From: Volvariella volvacea V23
Taxonomy: Eukaryota > Basidiomycota > Agaricomycetes > Agaricales > Pluteaceae
Length of the DNA: 64,000 bases
Direction: 5' to 3'
Assembly (NCBI GenBank): GCA_000349905.1
Contig: KB722754.1
Location: 440,824 to 504,823 of the forward strand
How positions within the stretch are numbered: position 1 is the stretch's first letter; every line of letters begins with the position of its first letter. The notes under the pieces are model-generated. The model was not told where the DNA came from and searched no databases. It was given only the letters and a program-made list of their open reading frames with translations. This document shows positions 1-11,619 of the stretch, in pieces. Both the position numbers and the translations under genes were made by a program.

Positions 1-33
<33 letters not shown>
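1..33. repeat. poly-T tract at window edge
   Basis: A run of 33 T residues starts the window, so its true length is unknown. It could be a homopolymer, a retroposon poly-A tail read on the other strand, or a contig-edge artefact. Confidence 0.9.
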
Positions 34-1670
34 CCTTCTTCTTTTCCCATTCCTTTCTGGTTCCCATGTGCTGTTGGTAGTCGAGTCTTGTTTTAGAAAT
101 GTGTTGCCGCAAATTGTCTTTTTTTTGGTTAATGTGGATATGGGCAAATGGCAGTTGGTTGACGTATGAACGCGATGCATGATATCGATATAGGCAAGCA
201 ACGAATTCCGAATTGTGAATGAGTGCAGCGCCCACTGGCAGCCTCCCTTCAAGTCGGACGTTTTCTCTTCCCCTGCTGTATTTTTTTCATCGGTGTAGCT
301 GGGCCACAGCTGCGGAGGATGATCGCGTTCAGGACCGATAGGAAGTTTAGACTCAGGAGTAAGTGCCGAGTAGTCTAATTCAGGGACAGGAACCCTAAAA
401 GGCACCATTGCCTTTGCACATAAGGAATTTAGGCAGATTGCACATTGGTGATTCCGCTGCATAGGCTGATATAGATCTCCGGCGGGTTCGGGGACAAGGA
501 GATTGTTCAACCTGTACACAGTTCAGGTATTTGGGATGCATGTGCTGACAGTGCACCAAGCCATGCACAGTCCCAGTTATGCCTTGGATGGAATCCTCTC
601 CGTCGACGACAGCACAACTTCTTGCCTTGAAAAATACTCCAATGATTCACTCAACATGGTATGTGAAGAATCGATCTGATCTGACCGGGGGGCGTCGATG
701 TATTTCAAAACTACTCTAGAGTGTTTCAAGATATGATAGTATAGTATTTGGCCCTCGAGTCTGCAAAAATGCCCCGGGCTCGACGAGAATGGATACTATT
801 CGCTTTGCTGGAGTGGCATCTACAACGTATTCAATGGCCAACTAATCTCAGATACTGTAGTAGCCTAAGCTTCCTGCATTGCCTAGACTCCTCGTTCTGC
901 TGCAATTAGCGCCATCTCTTCGTCCTCATCGTCACTAATGCTGACGCATAACCCCCTTAGCCACTCAAGTACCCATGATCCCCATGAACCTTCCCCAATC
1001 CTACGAGAACCATCCCACGAACCACCACAAGCACGACCAACATTAGAGAAAAATAAATCAGAATCATAAACATCTATTGTTCGAATCCTTCTGTGTCGGA
1101 ATAACAAGTGAGAAGATATAGATCTGAGCCTCATGAGATAGTGAATAGCAACCCATTCACGCAGTATCGATTTGTTGCACCAGAAATCAGGCTAGTGCAG
1201 AAGATGCGATTTCTTTAGCCCGGAATGAATATCGTTGGCAAGTCAGCAGGAGTTGTGCTATTTATATGTATCCTGCTTGTACCCTAGCTGATGAGCTGTG
1301 CGTCTTTGGTTTTGCTCGTGAATCCAAGTCGGCCACCGACGACTGTGAACCCGGATTGCAGACATCCGCGAACGTCAACTTACCAAGCGGAATGGTGTAA
1401 TCGCGAGCACGTGATGAGATATTGCCGAGTGTGGAGACGATCTCCACTTTGAGTGGCTGATATATTATTATCGAGCCACGGGCTTGTTCATCTCGTTTCC
1501 TCTTTCTTCCCAACCAATTTCTGGGCTGGTTATTTGGAGCTCAGGGTAGCTGGTCTGCCACCGTTCTCAAGTTTTCGTCTGTCTATTCTTTCCCCTCGTG
1601 TTTCATCCCCTGTACTGCCTCTCCAGTCTTCGACGGTGGACCGGTGTGTTCACCCCCCGATTCCATTCAA
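34..1670. other. intergenic, no supported gene
   Basis: About 1.6 kb without a convincing coding region. Short open frames on the minus strand (883-1134, 1262-1513) have no recognisable domain and no splice continuity. The stretch at 716-742 weakly resembles one end of the inverted-repeat element found at 35.7-36.1 kb. Confidence 0.5.
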
Positions 1671-1678
1671 CTCGGACG

Positions 1679-1690
1679 TCATATATAGCC
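1679..1690 (+). promoter_or_regulatory. TATA-like box of the DUF1769 gene
   Basis: The sequence ATATATAG lies about 65 bp upstream of the ATG at 1751, a plausible position for a fungal TATA element. Assigned from position and sequence only. Confidence 0.35.
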
Positions 1691-1750
1691 GTGTGTCGAC
1701 CTCGTCTCAATCCACCAACACCAGTCTAGTCAAGCATCGTACTTGAAACC

Positions 1751-3333
1751 ATGCCTCCGCGTTTCCGAGTCCTCGCAGGTCCCTCCCCGGACAACTTGAC
1801 ACCCATCACCACCCTCGTCAACACCAACCAACCTCACAAGATCACTTCGGACATATTTGAAGGAGAGATCATCGCCAATATCAAGGACTTTGTCGGGCCT
1901 GATGGGTTCGTTAGACGGTCAGAGTATTTCGAGAGGCAGGAGAGGCAAGGTGTGACTTGGAGTATTCAAGTACAAGGTAAGCAAGGGCAGCGATGTTTTG
2001 GGTTGTGGGCTTGCTGCTACGTGTGCTGCCGGTATTGAGCTGGGTGGCTAGTGGTCATGAGTTGATTGGCCCGGCACACGAGTGGCTGTCCATGGGCGCG
2101 AGGGCTATTGCAACTAAGCACTGAATACCCACACATTACAGGTCGATTCCTTGTGCCGTGTTCTTCCGACGATATTCTATTCGGCAATACCTTTGATAGG
2201 CCATTACATTTGCCATGGGGTTCGAGTGCGGCCCTTAAATTCATGCAGTGCGTCTTTGTTCCTATCATATACCATGAATGGCTGGCTCACGCATTGGATT
2301 TCTGTTACAGATACGTTGACCCGACATTAGAGCACAATCTCAACTCTCAAACGCGTCCATGGGCATTATCCCCACTTATCTCGACCATGCCTTATTTCTC
2401 TCACTCACGTGTCCCATCAGCCCACGAAGACGACAACACAAGTCCTATAGCCCTAGTTCGCAGGGAAAACCCGGTGCCGGTATTAATCGTCGAGAATAGC
2501 GAAGGGGAAATAACCAACCCTCCCGATACGCCGAGAGCACCGGGATTCCCACCGGCGCAGTCATTAATGGACAATACCTCGCAAATACACCTTGCTATGG
2601 TCGAGTATGACTCCCATGGCAGTAGCGGCTCCTCCAGCTCCTCCAAATCCGACACAGCTTCGATTTCATCACTTTCCTCAGTCGATTCTAGGTCCTCTAG
2701 GTCCAGCAGGACGAGTTTGTCATTCTTATCCTCCGGAAAAGGGTCAGCACTCAAATTAACGGACGGCAATGAGAGTAGTGGCAGCAGCGGCAGTGGGAAG
2801 TTGAAGAACATAATGAAGATGAAGAAGAAACCGCGTGTGAAAGCCCAAGCTGCATACAAGGGTCTAAATTTAACGACGGCCAGCCAGAGGAGGTCTTATT
2901 TTAGTGATGCATCCCGGAGACAGGCTGTTTATTTCGGCCCTCAGGTAAGCTTTCAAGTTGTGTCACGCTCAGCTCATCAAATGAAGTCCTGGATGCTTAC
3001 CATGTTGATCTCCTCGGCTGACTTACTTCCCAACTCGAACAGGACGTCATTACGACCGATTTTTGCTACGGCTTTCTCGAGTTTAATCCATCGTTGGCAT
3101 TGAAATTGCCTGGTGGGTTGACGTTTGATTTGATGAGGTATTGGGATAGGCAGCCTGTAAGGTTTGTTTGTTGCCAGAGGAAGCACAAGTCTTCCTCGTC
3201 GACGTCTTCGCTTTCGGGTTCGCATCAGAAGGTCGATGGTGATGGAGGTGAGGACGTGCCCTGGAGTAGAATTTTTTGGTGTATCAGCATTGAGATTGTC
3301 GAGGAGGATGAGGAGTCGAAGCCTCAGGTTTGA
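1751..3333 (+). CDS. DUF1769 / UPF0590 family protein
   Basis: Four exons can be spliced (1751-1976, 2142-2247, 2311-2944, 3043-3333), giving 418 residues. The N-terminus (ITSDIFEGEIIANIKDF, DGFVRRSEYFERQER) followed by GRFLVPCSSDDILFGNTFD and a C-terminal part with DVITTDFCYGFLEFNPSLAL match the fungal DUF1769 family, which has no known biochemical function. A Ser/Lys-rich low-complexity linker of roughly 100 residues interrupts the family core in exon 3 and looks disordered. The start is the first ATG after a TATA-like box, and the introns have standard GT-AG ends. It points the same way as the SDR pair downstream but is separately promoted. The family assignment is good; the cellular role is unknown. 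Confidence 0.8.
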
Positions 3334-3728
3334 TCTTGTGAGAGAAGGTGCAGGGGTGCCGTCTTTGGAGCGTAGTCAGCATTGTTGCATGTTCTGACTT
3401 GTGCTCTTTCTAATTTATCGTATTTGAATGGATTTATGAGCACATCATAAGTTCCACAGTACCTTTGGTCGGGGAGAATTCGCATCAAAGGAGATACATA
3501 GGATTCTTGATCCACTCCACTCCACTGAACCCTCGTGGCTTGGGCCGTGATGCTCAGGGACATAGTTGATTTGTCGCCGTCTCCTAGACTTCTTATATCT
3601 TAAAATATACATTCTTAAGCGCACACTTTCCTTGAAGCGTGACCGTCCAAGACTACCCAAGACCGCAGAAGCTACAACAGTTCCTTCTCCAACTTGAATC
3701 AACTTGAGTTCTTGCAAGAACTCTTGCA
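3334..3728. other. intergenic / SDR copy 1 promoter
   Basis: 395 bp between the DUF1769 stop and the first SDR start. It holds an AT-rich TATA-like stretch near 3594-3611 and nothing else recognisable. Confidence 0.5.
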
Positions 3729-5551
3729 ATGCCACTTCCACCTCTCTCTTCTCTCTCCCCAACGTTCATCTCGATCTCTCTAGCAACTGTAACACTCGTA
3801 ACATGGTACTATCAACAACTATCCATCGTAATGAACGGTCCGCATCCGCACGCAAGTCCAGCGAAATTCGATGGAACGCTAGATAAAGAAAAGCTGGACG
3901 CTGTGAGCTACGAGGGGGTTGACATGCTGAAGGGTATTCCGAGAGAAAGGACGGGGAAAGGGTATGCAGTTATTGGGGGGAGTGGATTCTTGGGACAGTA
4001 AGTTGATTGGGGGCTTATTTCGCTGGTCCTTGAGGTGGTCGTGTATTGGAGGACATCTTAACAGCAAACTGCTGCGGTTGTTCTCCGGGCTGGTGCTTCC
4101 GCCCCGCAATGCATGCCATTTAGCGCGCTCGCTAGTTTGTGCACGATTCTAATCGCATTTCCAGGTATATCGTCTGTCTCCTCCTGCTCAGAGGAGAGTC
4201 CTATGTCCGCGTGATAGATGTCAACCCTCCTCCATCGTCCTTGCTCAACAATCCCGCGGTCACCTTCATCAAAGCGGATATAGCAACTCTATCCTCCATT
4301 CGCGAGGCACTAAAGCAACCCTTCCCATCACAAGGCTCGACGTCGACTAGGAACACAAAATATGTCGAAGTGATCTACCATACTGCAGCTGTGATACGGT
4401 TCTGGGAAAGGCTCGAGTATACCTGGGAGGCTACGCGTTTGGTGAACGTTCAAGGCACCGAGAACGTGCTCACCGTCGCTAAGGAGCTACAAGAACAACA
4501 CCACAGCCAATCCACTGCTGGGTCTCCTCATGACTCGTACGTCGTTGTAGTCTATACTAGCTCAACGGACGCAGTCCGCTTCGCACCGCCAGAGTTCTTC
4601 AAATTGAAGTGGGGGAGGCGAGAGGTCCATAGCGATCACGACGAGATTATACCGCCCGAGAGCCCGGATAGGCATTACTCGCGGTCGAAAAGGTTTGGCG
4701 AAGCGTTGATTAGGAGATTTAATGGACTGAGTGGTTTGAGGACTGGGTCGATTCGACCTGGGTGGTAAGTGTTAATACTTGACTGAACATGCAGCTTGGT
4801 TGAGAACTCGAGCGTGAACAGCGCGATCACAGGTCCAGGTGACCATCTGGTCCTAAGCACCTTGGCAATGTCGTCCCCTCCGGTATGGGATAACAACTGG
4901 AGTGCCCCCAATGTTTGTGTATGGGACGTCGCAGCTGCTCATTTGTTACTCGAGGACGCCCTTCGGACCCAACACAAAGACATTGGTGGTTCAGCTTTCC
5001 TAGTTACCGGAAATGGACCCGCCTGGAAGGCTGGCCACTTCAGAGCTGTTATCGAGGTTCGTATATCTATCCTTTTCGGGTGGCGATATGTACTCACCAA
5101 CTCGGTGCGTGCTCATACAGCACTATGCTGGGCGCAAAATCAACTTTGCCTACATCAACCCCGTATTCCTCTACACTGTCGCCCACCTGATGGAAGGCTT
5201 CCTTTATATCCGCTATCATTTCCTTCTTGGCCTTAACCTCATCCGGGGTATCAACACGAAACCCGATACCACGCCTAAATGGATGGGTCCCGCTGGGCTG
5301 CTGCAACCTTCTACGATGTACAATATGAAGGATATTGTTATTGATGATTCGAGGGCTAGGAAGCTTCTTGGGTGAGCAACATTGGGGTTCTGGTTATATA
5401 CCACATGCAAAACGCTCATGGTTTATATGTTCTGGATAGATATCGGCCTCAGTGGGAAACAGAACAATATATCAAGTGGTCAGTTGACGAGACGCTCAAG
5501 CTCTTGAACAGTCCTGAGGGGTCTGCCGTATTGAGCAGGCTCGGAATGTAA
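3729..5551 (+). CDS. membrane-anchored extended SDR, 3-beta-HSD type (copy 1)
   Basis: Five exons (3729-3997, 4165-4764, 4822-5056, 5121-5371, 5440-5551) encode 488 residues. An N-terminal hydrophobic helix (about residues 10-32) precedes the Rossmann dinucleotide motif GYAVIGGSGFLGQ near residue 80. The strand-end Asp (RVIDVNPPPSS), the active-site serine region (YTSSTDA) and the catalytic YxxxK (HYSRSK) are all present, then RPGCAITGPGD. A second hydrophobic stretch (FLYTVAHLMEGFLYIRYHFLL) follows. This layout fits the 3-beta-hydroxysteroid dehydrogenase / sterol-4-carboxylate decarboxylating branch, probably an ER enzyme using NAD(P) on a sterol or other lipid. The exact substrate cannot be told. 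It is the intact member of a tandem pair; every intron position is shared with copy 2. Confidence 0.85.
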
Positions 5552-5945
5552 TCCTCGGCCATAGGTTATGCAAGGATTGGTGTAGGTGTTATACGGTAGC
5601 TGTCCTGTTCCCATGTGTTCTGTTTTGTTTGTGGACTTCGCGACTCAGTTGAACCATGCTATTTGTTGCATGCTTTAGCCTATTGCATATGCTGTACACG
5701 ATGTGAGAGGCTAAAAGTTTGTCGTGATCACGGCTCAGCCTATGACCAAGCCCAGATTGGTCAGTACACTCCTGCGCCACTATTTATCGGCGAACTATTT
5801 CTGTTCAAAGTATACATGCTGCATACATACCTGAGATGATGAACCTGATAGTGCTCAGGGACGCACTTCTTCAGCTGTCCTCTCCCAGAGCTCCTATACC
5901 CTTTTCTTGACCAACTACCTCCAGCAACCCCAGAAAGCACCACAG
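5552..5945. other. intergenic between SDR copies
   Basis: 394 bp, almost the same length as the spacer before copy 1, as expected if the duplication unit carried its promoter. No ORF of note. Confidence 0.5.
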
Positions 5946-7681
5946 ATGCCAATACCCGTGTTTCCATCCGTCTCGCCAACGCTCCTCTCCATCTCGCTAA
6001 CGACAGCTGCATTCCTGACATGGTACTACCGCCAGCTATCCATTGTAACTCGAGGCCCACACCCTGAAGCTAGCCCAGCGAAATTTGACGGAGTGCTGGA
6101 CACCAAAAAGCTGGACGCTGTGACTTACGAGAACATCGATATGCTGAAGGGCATTCCGAAGGATAGGACTGGGAAAGGGTACGCCGTTATTGGCGGAAGT
6201 GGGTTTCTAGGACAGTAAGTTGGGCTGGCTTTTTCAGTTTGCATGTCGCGCCAACGGCCAAGTCGGCGTTGATACCCCGGGCCGGTGATCCGTCTGCACG
6301 CCAATCTAATCTCGTCGCGCTTTCAGATACATCGTCCGCCTCCTCCTGCTCAGAGGGGAATCCTATGTCCGCGTGATAGATGTCAACCCTCCTCCATCGT
6401 CCTTGCTCAACAACCCCTCTGTCACCTTTGTCAAAGCCGATATATCATCGCTATCCTCCATTCGCGAGGCCCTCAAACAGCCATTCCCTTCCCAAGGCTC
6501 TGCAAAACGTGGCTCAAAATACATTGAGGTGATTTACCACACAGCGGCTGTGATACGATTCTGGGAACGTCTCGAATATGCCTGGGAGACTACGCGTCGG
6601 GTCAACGTCCAAGGTACGGAGAATGTGCTCACCGTTGCAAAGGAATTGCAGGAACAATACCACAGCCAAGGATCCAACTCGGACGTCATAGTTGTCTACA
6701 CTAGCTCCACTGATGCAGCTCGATTCGGCCCAGTCGAGTTCTTCAAACTCAAGTGGGGAAGGAGAGAATTGCACAGCGATCATGACGAACTTGTGCCACC
6801 CGAGAAAGCGGATAGGCATTACGCGAGGTCGAAGATACTGGCAGAAGCGCTGGTTAGAAAGTTTAATGAATCGAGTGGGTTGAGAACCGGATCTCTGCGA
6901 CCTGGGTGGTAGGTGTCAAGTACTTCACCAAGGTTCACTTCAACTGAAAGTTCTTATAATCGTTGCACAGCGCGATTACAGGACCAGGCGATCACGTCGT
7001 TCAAAGCACTCTGATCATGCCCTCTCCTCCTGTATTCGATAGCAACTGGAGCGCACCCAACGTTTGCGTATGGGACGTAGCTGCTGCTCATCTACTACTG
7101 GAAGATGCTCTCCAAAATAAGCATCAAGAAGTTGGTGGAAAGGCCTTCTTGGTTACCGGAAATGGACCTGCTTGGAGGCTTGACCACTTCAGAGCCGTCA
7201 TTCAGGTCAGTATATGAGCAGTTGTCACCCTTTCTTAACTCATGATCGACGCGGATGGTATGGAACAGCACTATGCCAAACGTAAAATTGACTTTGCCTA
7301 CCTCGACCCTGTGCTCCTTTATACCTTTGCACATCTCGTCGAAGGTTTCCTTTACGTCCGTTATCACTTCCTACTTGGTTTCAACACCATCCTCGGCATC
7401 AAATCCAAACCGAATACTATACCAAAGTGGAGGGTTCTGTCGCATTGCTCCAGCCCGCTACGTTTAATTATATGAAGGATATCGTCATTGACGATTCCAG
7501 AGCTCGGAAAATGCTTGGGTAAGTGTTGTTTCCTTTCGTCACAGTGTCATCGCATATTTACTGTTTTATCCTCGATTGTTCTTGGGATAGATATCGGCCT
7601 CAATGGGACACAGAGCAGTACATCAAATGGGCAGTTGATGAGACCCTCAAGAACTCGGATACTAAGAGGTCGTGGATGTGA
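5946..7681 (+). pseudogene. extended SDR, 3-beta-HSD type (copy 2), frameshifted
   Basis: Five exons at positions equivalent to copy 1 (5946-6214, 6327-6908, 6971-7205, 7269-7518, 7591-7681). The encoded protein keeps the N-terminal helix, GGSGFLGQ, YTSSTDA and HYARSK. Exon 4 is 250 nt where copy 1 has 251. After KPNTIPKW the frame breaks near 7431-7436, and the expected residues VALLQPATFNYMKDIVIDD continue one frame away. No GT-AG pair rescues it. Either a real one-base deletion removes about the last 80 residues, leaving a truncated protein, or it is a sequencing error in the G/T run. The final exon is also shorter and its C-terminus differs from copy 1. The start at 5946 was chosen to match copy 1; an in-frame ATG at 5907 is possible. 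Confidence 0.75.
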
Positions 7682-8004
7682 TTTTGAAGATACCCACCGT
7701 GATATGTAAAGGCCCTTACAACGCATACGAATGTGAATGTGATACCCACCTTCTAGTAATGTGGAGACAATATCCATACGCTGACTTATTATCATGCGCG
7801 CATTTGAGGCTGCATCATTATGCACGATAGACGAAACTGGAGCGATATCAGCCATATAATGAGCATACGCTTCTATCTAGGCAAACTCGACACTTCCGGT
7901 GCAATATTTCCCACCGCGTGGAATTCGAGTTGAATACATGCAGTCGAGAGTCGGAAATACGAGAACATTGTGCAAGCCCTAAAATTGCAATTGAAGTATA
8001 AACG
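7682..8004. other. short convergent intergenic region
   Basis: 323 bp between the stops of the convergent SDR copy 2 and the Mug135-like gene. Nothing recognisable. Confidence 0.4.
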
Positions 8005-8599
8005 CTATCGCGAAACCCGTATGCCAGTCGCCTTGCGGATCACGGAAAGTCGAGCCTCTGCAGACAACTGTTTCTTGCTGCCATAGCCTCGAGCATAGGC
8101 TTCTTTATGATCTTTAGAAAGTCCATCAACAGCCTCTCGTGATGCGAGAGCCGGAAGGTTGTGCTTTACCATTCGTAAGCTAATCCACTGGCGTGTAAAT
8201 GCAAGCAACAATCCCAGCACGTACCGGCGGTTCTGTAGGAATATCGCCATTTGGAAAAGGGACGACCTCGAAAGCGTCGTCTGTAGGAAGGCGAGTCTCA
8301 TTGAATTGCTATTTACCAGGTTGACGAACTGGCTGGTTCAAGTTATTTACCACTCACTAGTGCTGCAAGCCCGAGAGCCCTGGATGATTGAGGTACGCTA
8401 TATTATTTCTAACGGCCACGACATCATCCTTGATAGCCGCAATATCGTCCTTAACAGTCTCCATGTCTCGATTCAACCCCTCAATACCGCGATAAATAGC
8501 TGCCAGAGTCTCGTTATTGATGTCGGTGCCCCGTAAGCCACGATTGATGTTTTTGGCGAGATGCTCAGCAGAACGTCGCTTATACTTTGTGAAAACCAC
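8005..8599 (-). CDS. Mug135-like C-terminal domain protein
   Basis: Read on the minus strand, the 5' part (ATG at 8599) encodes a helical, probably coiled-coil segment with alternating hydrophobic and acidic residues (IAAIKDDVVAVRNNI). A downstream exon gives FEVVPFPNGDIPTEPP. After a 61-nt intron (8164-8224) comes HNLPALASREAVDGLSKD, AYARGYG, and a stop at 8005. This VPFPNG...PP-HNLPAL...ARGYG pattern is the Mug135-like C-terminal domain common in multicopy Agaricomycete proteins; the S. pombe founder is a meiotically upregulated gene of unknown function. The join between the coiled-coil exon and the VPFPNG exon (about 8285-8410) could not be resolved: the obvious donor at 8359 gives the wrong phase. 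One more small exon or a mutation is possible. Confidence 0.6.
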
Positions 8600-9802
8600 G
8601 CAGGTTCACCTACTATAGCGAAGTGAGCGTAGGTACCTAGGAAGAAGATGGCACGAGTACACACCGAAAGAGGAAACGACCTTATGGTCGTAAATTGCGG
8701 CGTGAGCGACGTCGTCATTTGAACCCCTCCTCTGCCTGTGTAATAATGCGCCATCAGGACTCGGCGAAAGCTCGAAATAACAAACCATGGCACTTGGTTA
8801 TCAAGTTTGCATAATGGCGAGCTTGAAATACATCATCGAGAGTCACAGGTGAGCTAGGAGTCGGAGGAAGAGGAAGGTTTAATCCAGCCATTGCATGCGG
8901 GTCTGGTGGAAAGCATGGCGTGCATATAGTATGAGTGACGTCCTATATTTTCTGAACGATGATAGTGCGAATGAATGGTGGACGCTACCCCAGCCCGCTA
9001 TGTTTAATCATAGGATGTCGCATCCCCTGTTATGGCCGACCCAAAAATAGCCCAAGGTAACAGGGGTCAGGGGCATGGAGCCAACCGAGAAGTAAGGGGA
9101 CAAGCTGTACTCTAAGTTTTGGGGTCGTTAGATGTCGCGACCGGCGCTAGTTGAGTGCAATTCGGAGGACGGCTGAATGAATGAACATAGTCAAAAGCAG
9201 GACACAGCATCTTTCAAAGCGATATCGACAGCGTATGTCAATGCCAATGGGTATACCAAGGTATCTAATGATGTATCTATTACCCTGGTCTAGTATCATC
9301 GACATCGAGATGGTTATGGTTATGTATATCTAAGAACTAAGAATGTTCGACAAAGAAAACCCTAATCTTGGAGCTCGTTGGAGAACTGGAGAATCAAAGG
9401 ACCAGACCACGGGCAGGCCCACGCAAAGGGAAAAGGGAGAACGACGCGACGACTTAATCAATACACTTCTTCGCCATTCGAAAGAAAACAGAAAGAAAAA
9501 CGTGGCAGAAGAGAAATGTTGGAAAGGTAGGCGTTTTTTAGAGTTCAAAAATCCATGTGCAAAGAAAAGAGAGGGGCTGCAGCTGATATGTCACTATTAC
9601 CATAGCGTACGATGAACACGAGCAGAGAGAGGAGCGCAACGACACAGAAGCACAGATCACAGACACGGGAGATGAACACAAGTATCCATAAAGGAGTTCA
9701 ATAAGTGTGGGGTAAATAGTAATGTTCACGAAAGCCAGCCATGAGTACGACTAGCGAGCAAAGAGGCAAGGCAAGGTAGGAGAACGCCACGAAGTAGCAT
9801 TT
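8600..9802. other. intergenic with an SDR exon relic
   Basis: 1.2 kb without an intact gene. Bases about 8985-9022 resemble exon 4 of the SDR copies. The part next to the transporter stop at 9803 probably includes its 3' UTR. A plus-strand open frame at 9343-9615 is basic, low complexity and lacks a family signal. Confidence 0.45.
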
Positions 9803-11228
9803 TTACTTCGATCCGGATTGCTTGTAGAAAACCAAGCCACACAAGGCGATGGAATAACCTGCAGTGCAAGTACAGATGTGAATGTTGGAGAAGTTGGTAA
9901 CCCTGAAAGGACTCACCGAACACCTGGAGGGGGGTTATTTCCGTCTGGAAGATAAGCACGGACCCCGTAACAAGCAAGATATCCTAATTGCCGAAGCGGC
10001 GCACGTGTGATGATCAGCATCATGCAGGAACAGTAATGCGGAGCACAACTCAATTGGTTGATGCAGTAACAATATGTCAACCGCACACAGCCCAATCCAG
10101 GAATATACCGTAACAATCACGAAAACTTGACACACCTTGAATACACCAGATAGCGTCAATACCAGCCCACTTCCCACACCGACAAGGAATACGGCTGCAA
10201 CGTTGAGCAGGAAGGCGACCAGAGCATTGGTAATGAGAATGAATGCACCGATCCTTGGAATGTCGTAGAATGGCGCCAATCCTTCTGTGAAGGGGAGAAT
10301 AAGCAAGTTAATTGCAGCGCAGACGGGCGCATAATAATGGAGCGAAACGAGGGGGTCCATCTTCATGTTGTGCAATAGGATCTGGATGCAGAGCAATCGC
10401 GATGCTTCAAACTACAGTAATTGATTCTTAGCGGAGACGAATCAGTCAAATGCAAGTACGACTCACAGCGACTGCAGCAGCTTGAGTCAGGAATCCGAAG
10501 AGGTTAAAATGCAATTCTCCGTGCGACGCCAACGCTACACCAGAAGAAATCATGAGAACGATTAGGCCGAGCTTCTTGGATGGCTCCTTGATACGGAAAG
10601 CCCATTCCAGCAGGAGGATTGAAACGGGCGTGAATGCCTAAACACCACTTTAGCACCATACATGCAATAACACAAGGATAAGGCGCACCTTGAGCATCTG
10701 AATGTAGGCCACGCTAAGGTAGAGATAGGCGGTGTTGCTGAGGATAAGACTGCCAGAGAACAGGACACCGATAGGCAGGATCGACCTGACGAACAACTCC
10801 TTCGTGAGCCGGATGTCCTTGGCGCCATCGAGCAGGTTAGTAGTGCGTTGCAGGACGCGAGTTCCAATTGCCTATGAGCGCAACGAACACAACCGCTTAA
10901 GCCGAGCAATTCCGTGGGCGCTCTAGGGACGACTTACGGCGAACGTAAGATGCCATGTAACGGTGAAGACGGGGTACTTGAAGTTCAATTTATTGTAGAG
11001 GTGGTTGTTGTAAATAATGACAGCTGAGCTGAGCACTATCCAAATAGGTATGATCGTAGCGGCTGACAAGCCCTTGGTTGGCGATTTGGACTTGGTGTTG
11101 GATGCCGACGGCGCAGAGGTGGTTACGGGGGATGGGAGAGAGACATCACGGCCGTTGTGGTCATCAAGAGATGATTTGGGCTCCAGCATGTGCTGGGAGT
11201 CGTACTTGTCCTCGTTGTGTTTCGACAT
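9803..11228 (-). CDS. triose-phosphate-transporter family (nucleotide-sugar-type) carrier
   Basis: Six exons (11228-10938, 10871-10689, 10637-10467, 10411-10136, 9983-9917, 9858-9803) give 347 residues in frame throughout. A polar N-terminus of about 55 residues precedes a TPT/EamA-type bundle of roughly ten hydrophobic helices. Recognisable blocks are WIVLSSAVIIYNNHLYN, YLSVAYIQMLKAFTPV (the conserved Lys before AFTP), FEASRLL and LTLSGVFKDILLVTGS. It ends YSIALCGLVFYKQSGSK; the lysine-containing tail may act in Golgi/ER retrieval. Members exchange phosphorylated C3-C6 compounds or nucleotide sugars for phosphate or nucleotide across organelle membranes. The substrate of this one cannot be read from sequence. 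A closely similar subfamily in fungi is usually annotated only as TPT-domain protein. Confidence 0.9.
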
Positions 11229-11619
11229 GGTGGTCAGGAATTAAAGGCTATTTTAGGGGGTGGATTGGGAGTCAGGAGTTTGTGAGTGAATTAATGGTTA
11301 GGAGGCTGTGAAACGCACAGTGGCTGGGTAAATTGGGCGAAAGCAAAGAGCACGAAGAAGAGAGAAAGAAAATGGGGGGAGTCCTTGGGAGCGAGGACAA
11401 GACGAGGCAGGATGTAATGACGCCTGACAGACGCGTTCAACGCCCAGACTTGTTCGGCTTTTTCCGTTCATATACCTGACCACCGCCCGGTGTCCCGGAC
11501 ACGAAAATTCCGCCTGTCAATTATTCGAACCCTGCAGAGTGAAGCAGGCAACGACAACGGCCAGTTTAGACCATCCGCTGCAGTCTATATTACGCCCTAT
11601 ACGGCGGCTGGTGATGTAT
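11229..11619. other. intergenic, transporter promoter and uS5m 3' end
   Basis: 391 bp. No coding signal. It should hold the promoter of the minus-strand transporter and the 3' UTR of uS5m. Confidence 0.4.

Noticed and set aside
883..1513. Two minus-strand open frames upstream of the DUF1769 gene
   Set aside because: No domain, no convincing splice connection; the second lacks an ATG start in context.
2401..2859. 152-codon minus-strand open frame
   Set aside because: Lies wholly opposite the Ser-rich exon of the DUF1769 gene; it is the mirror of low-complexity coding sequence.
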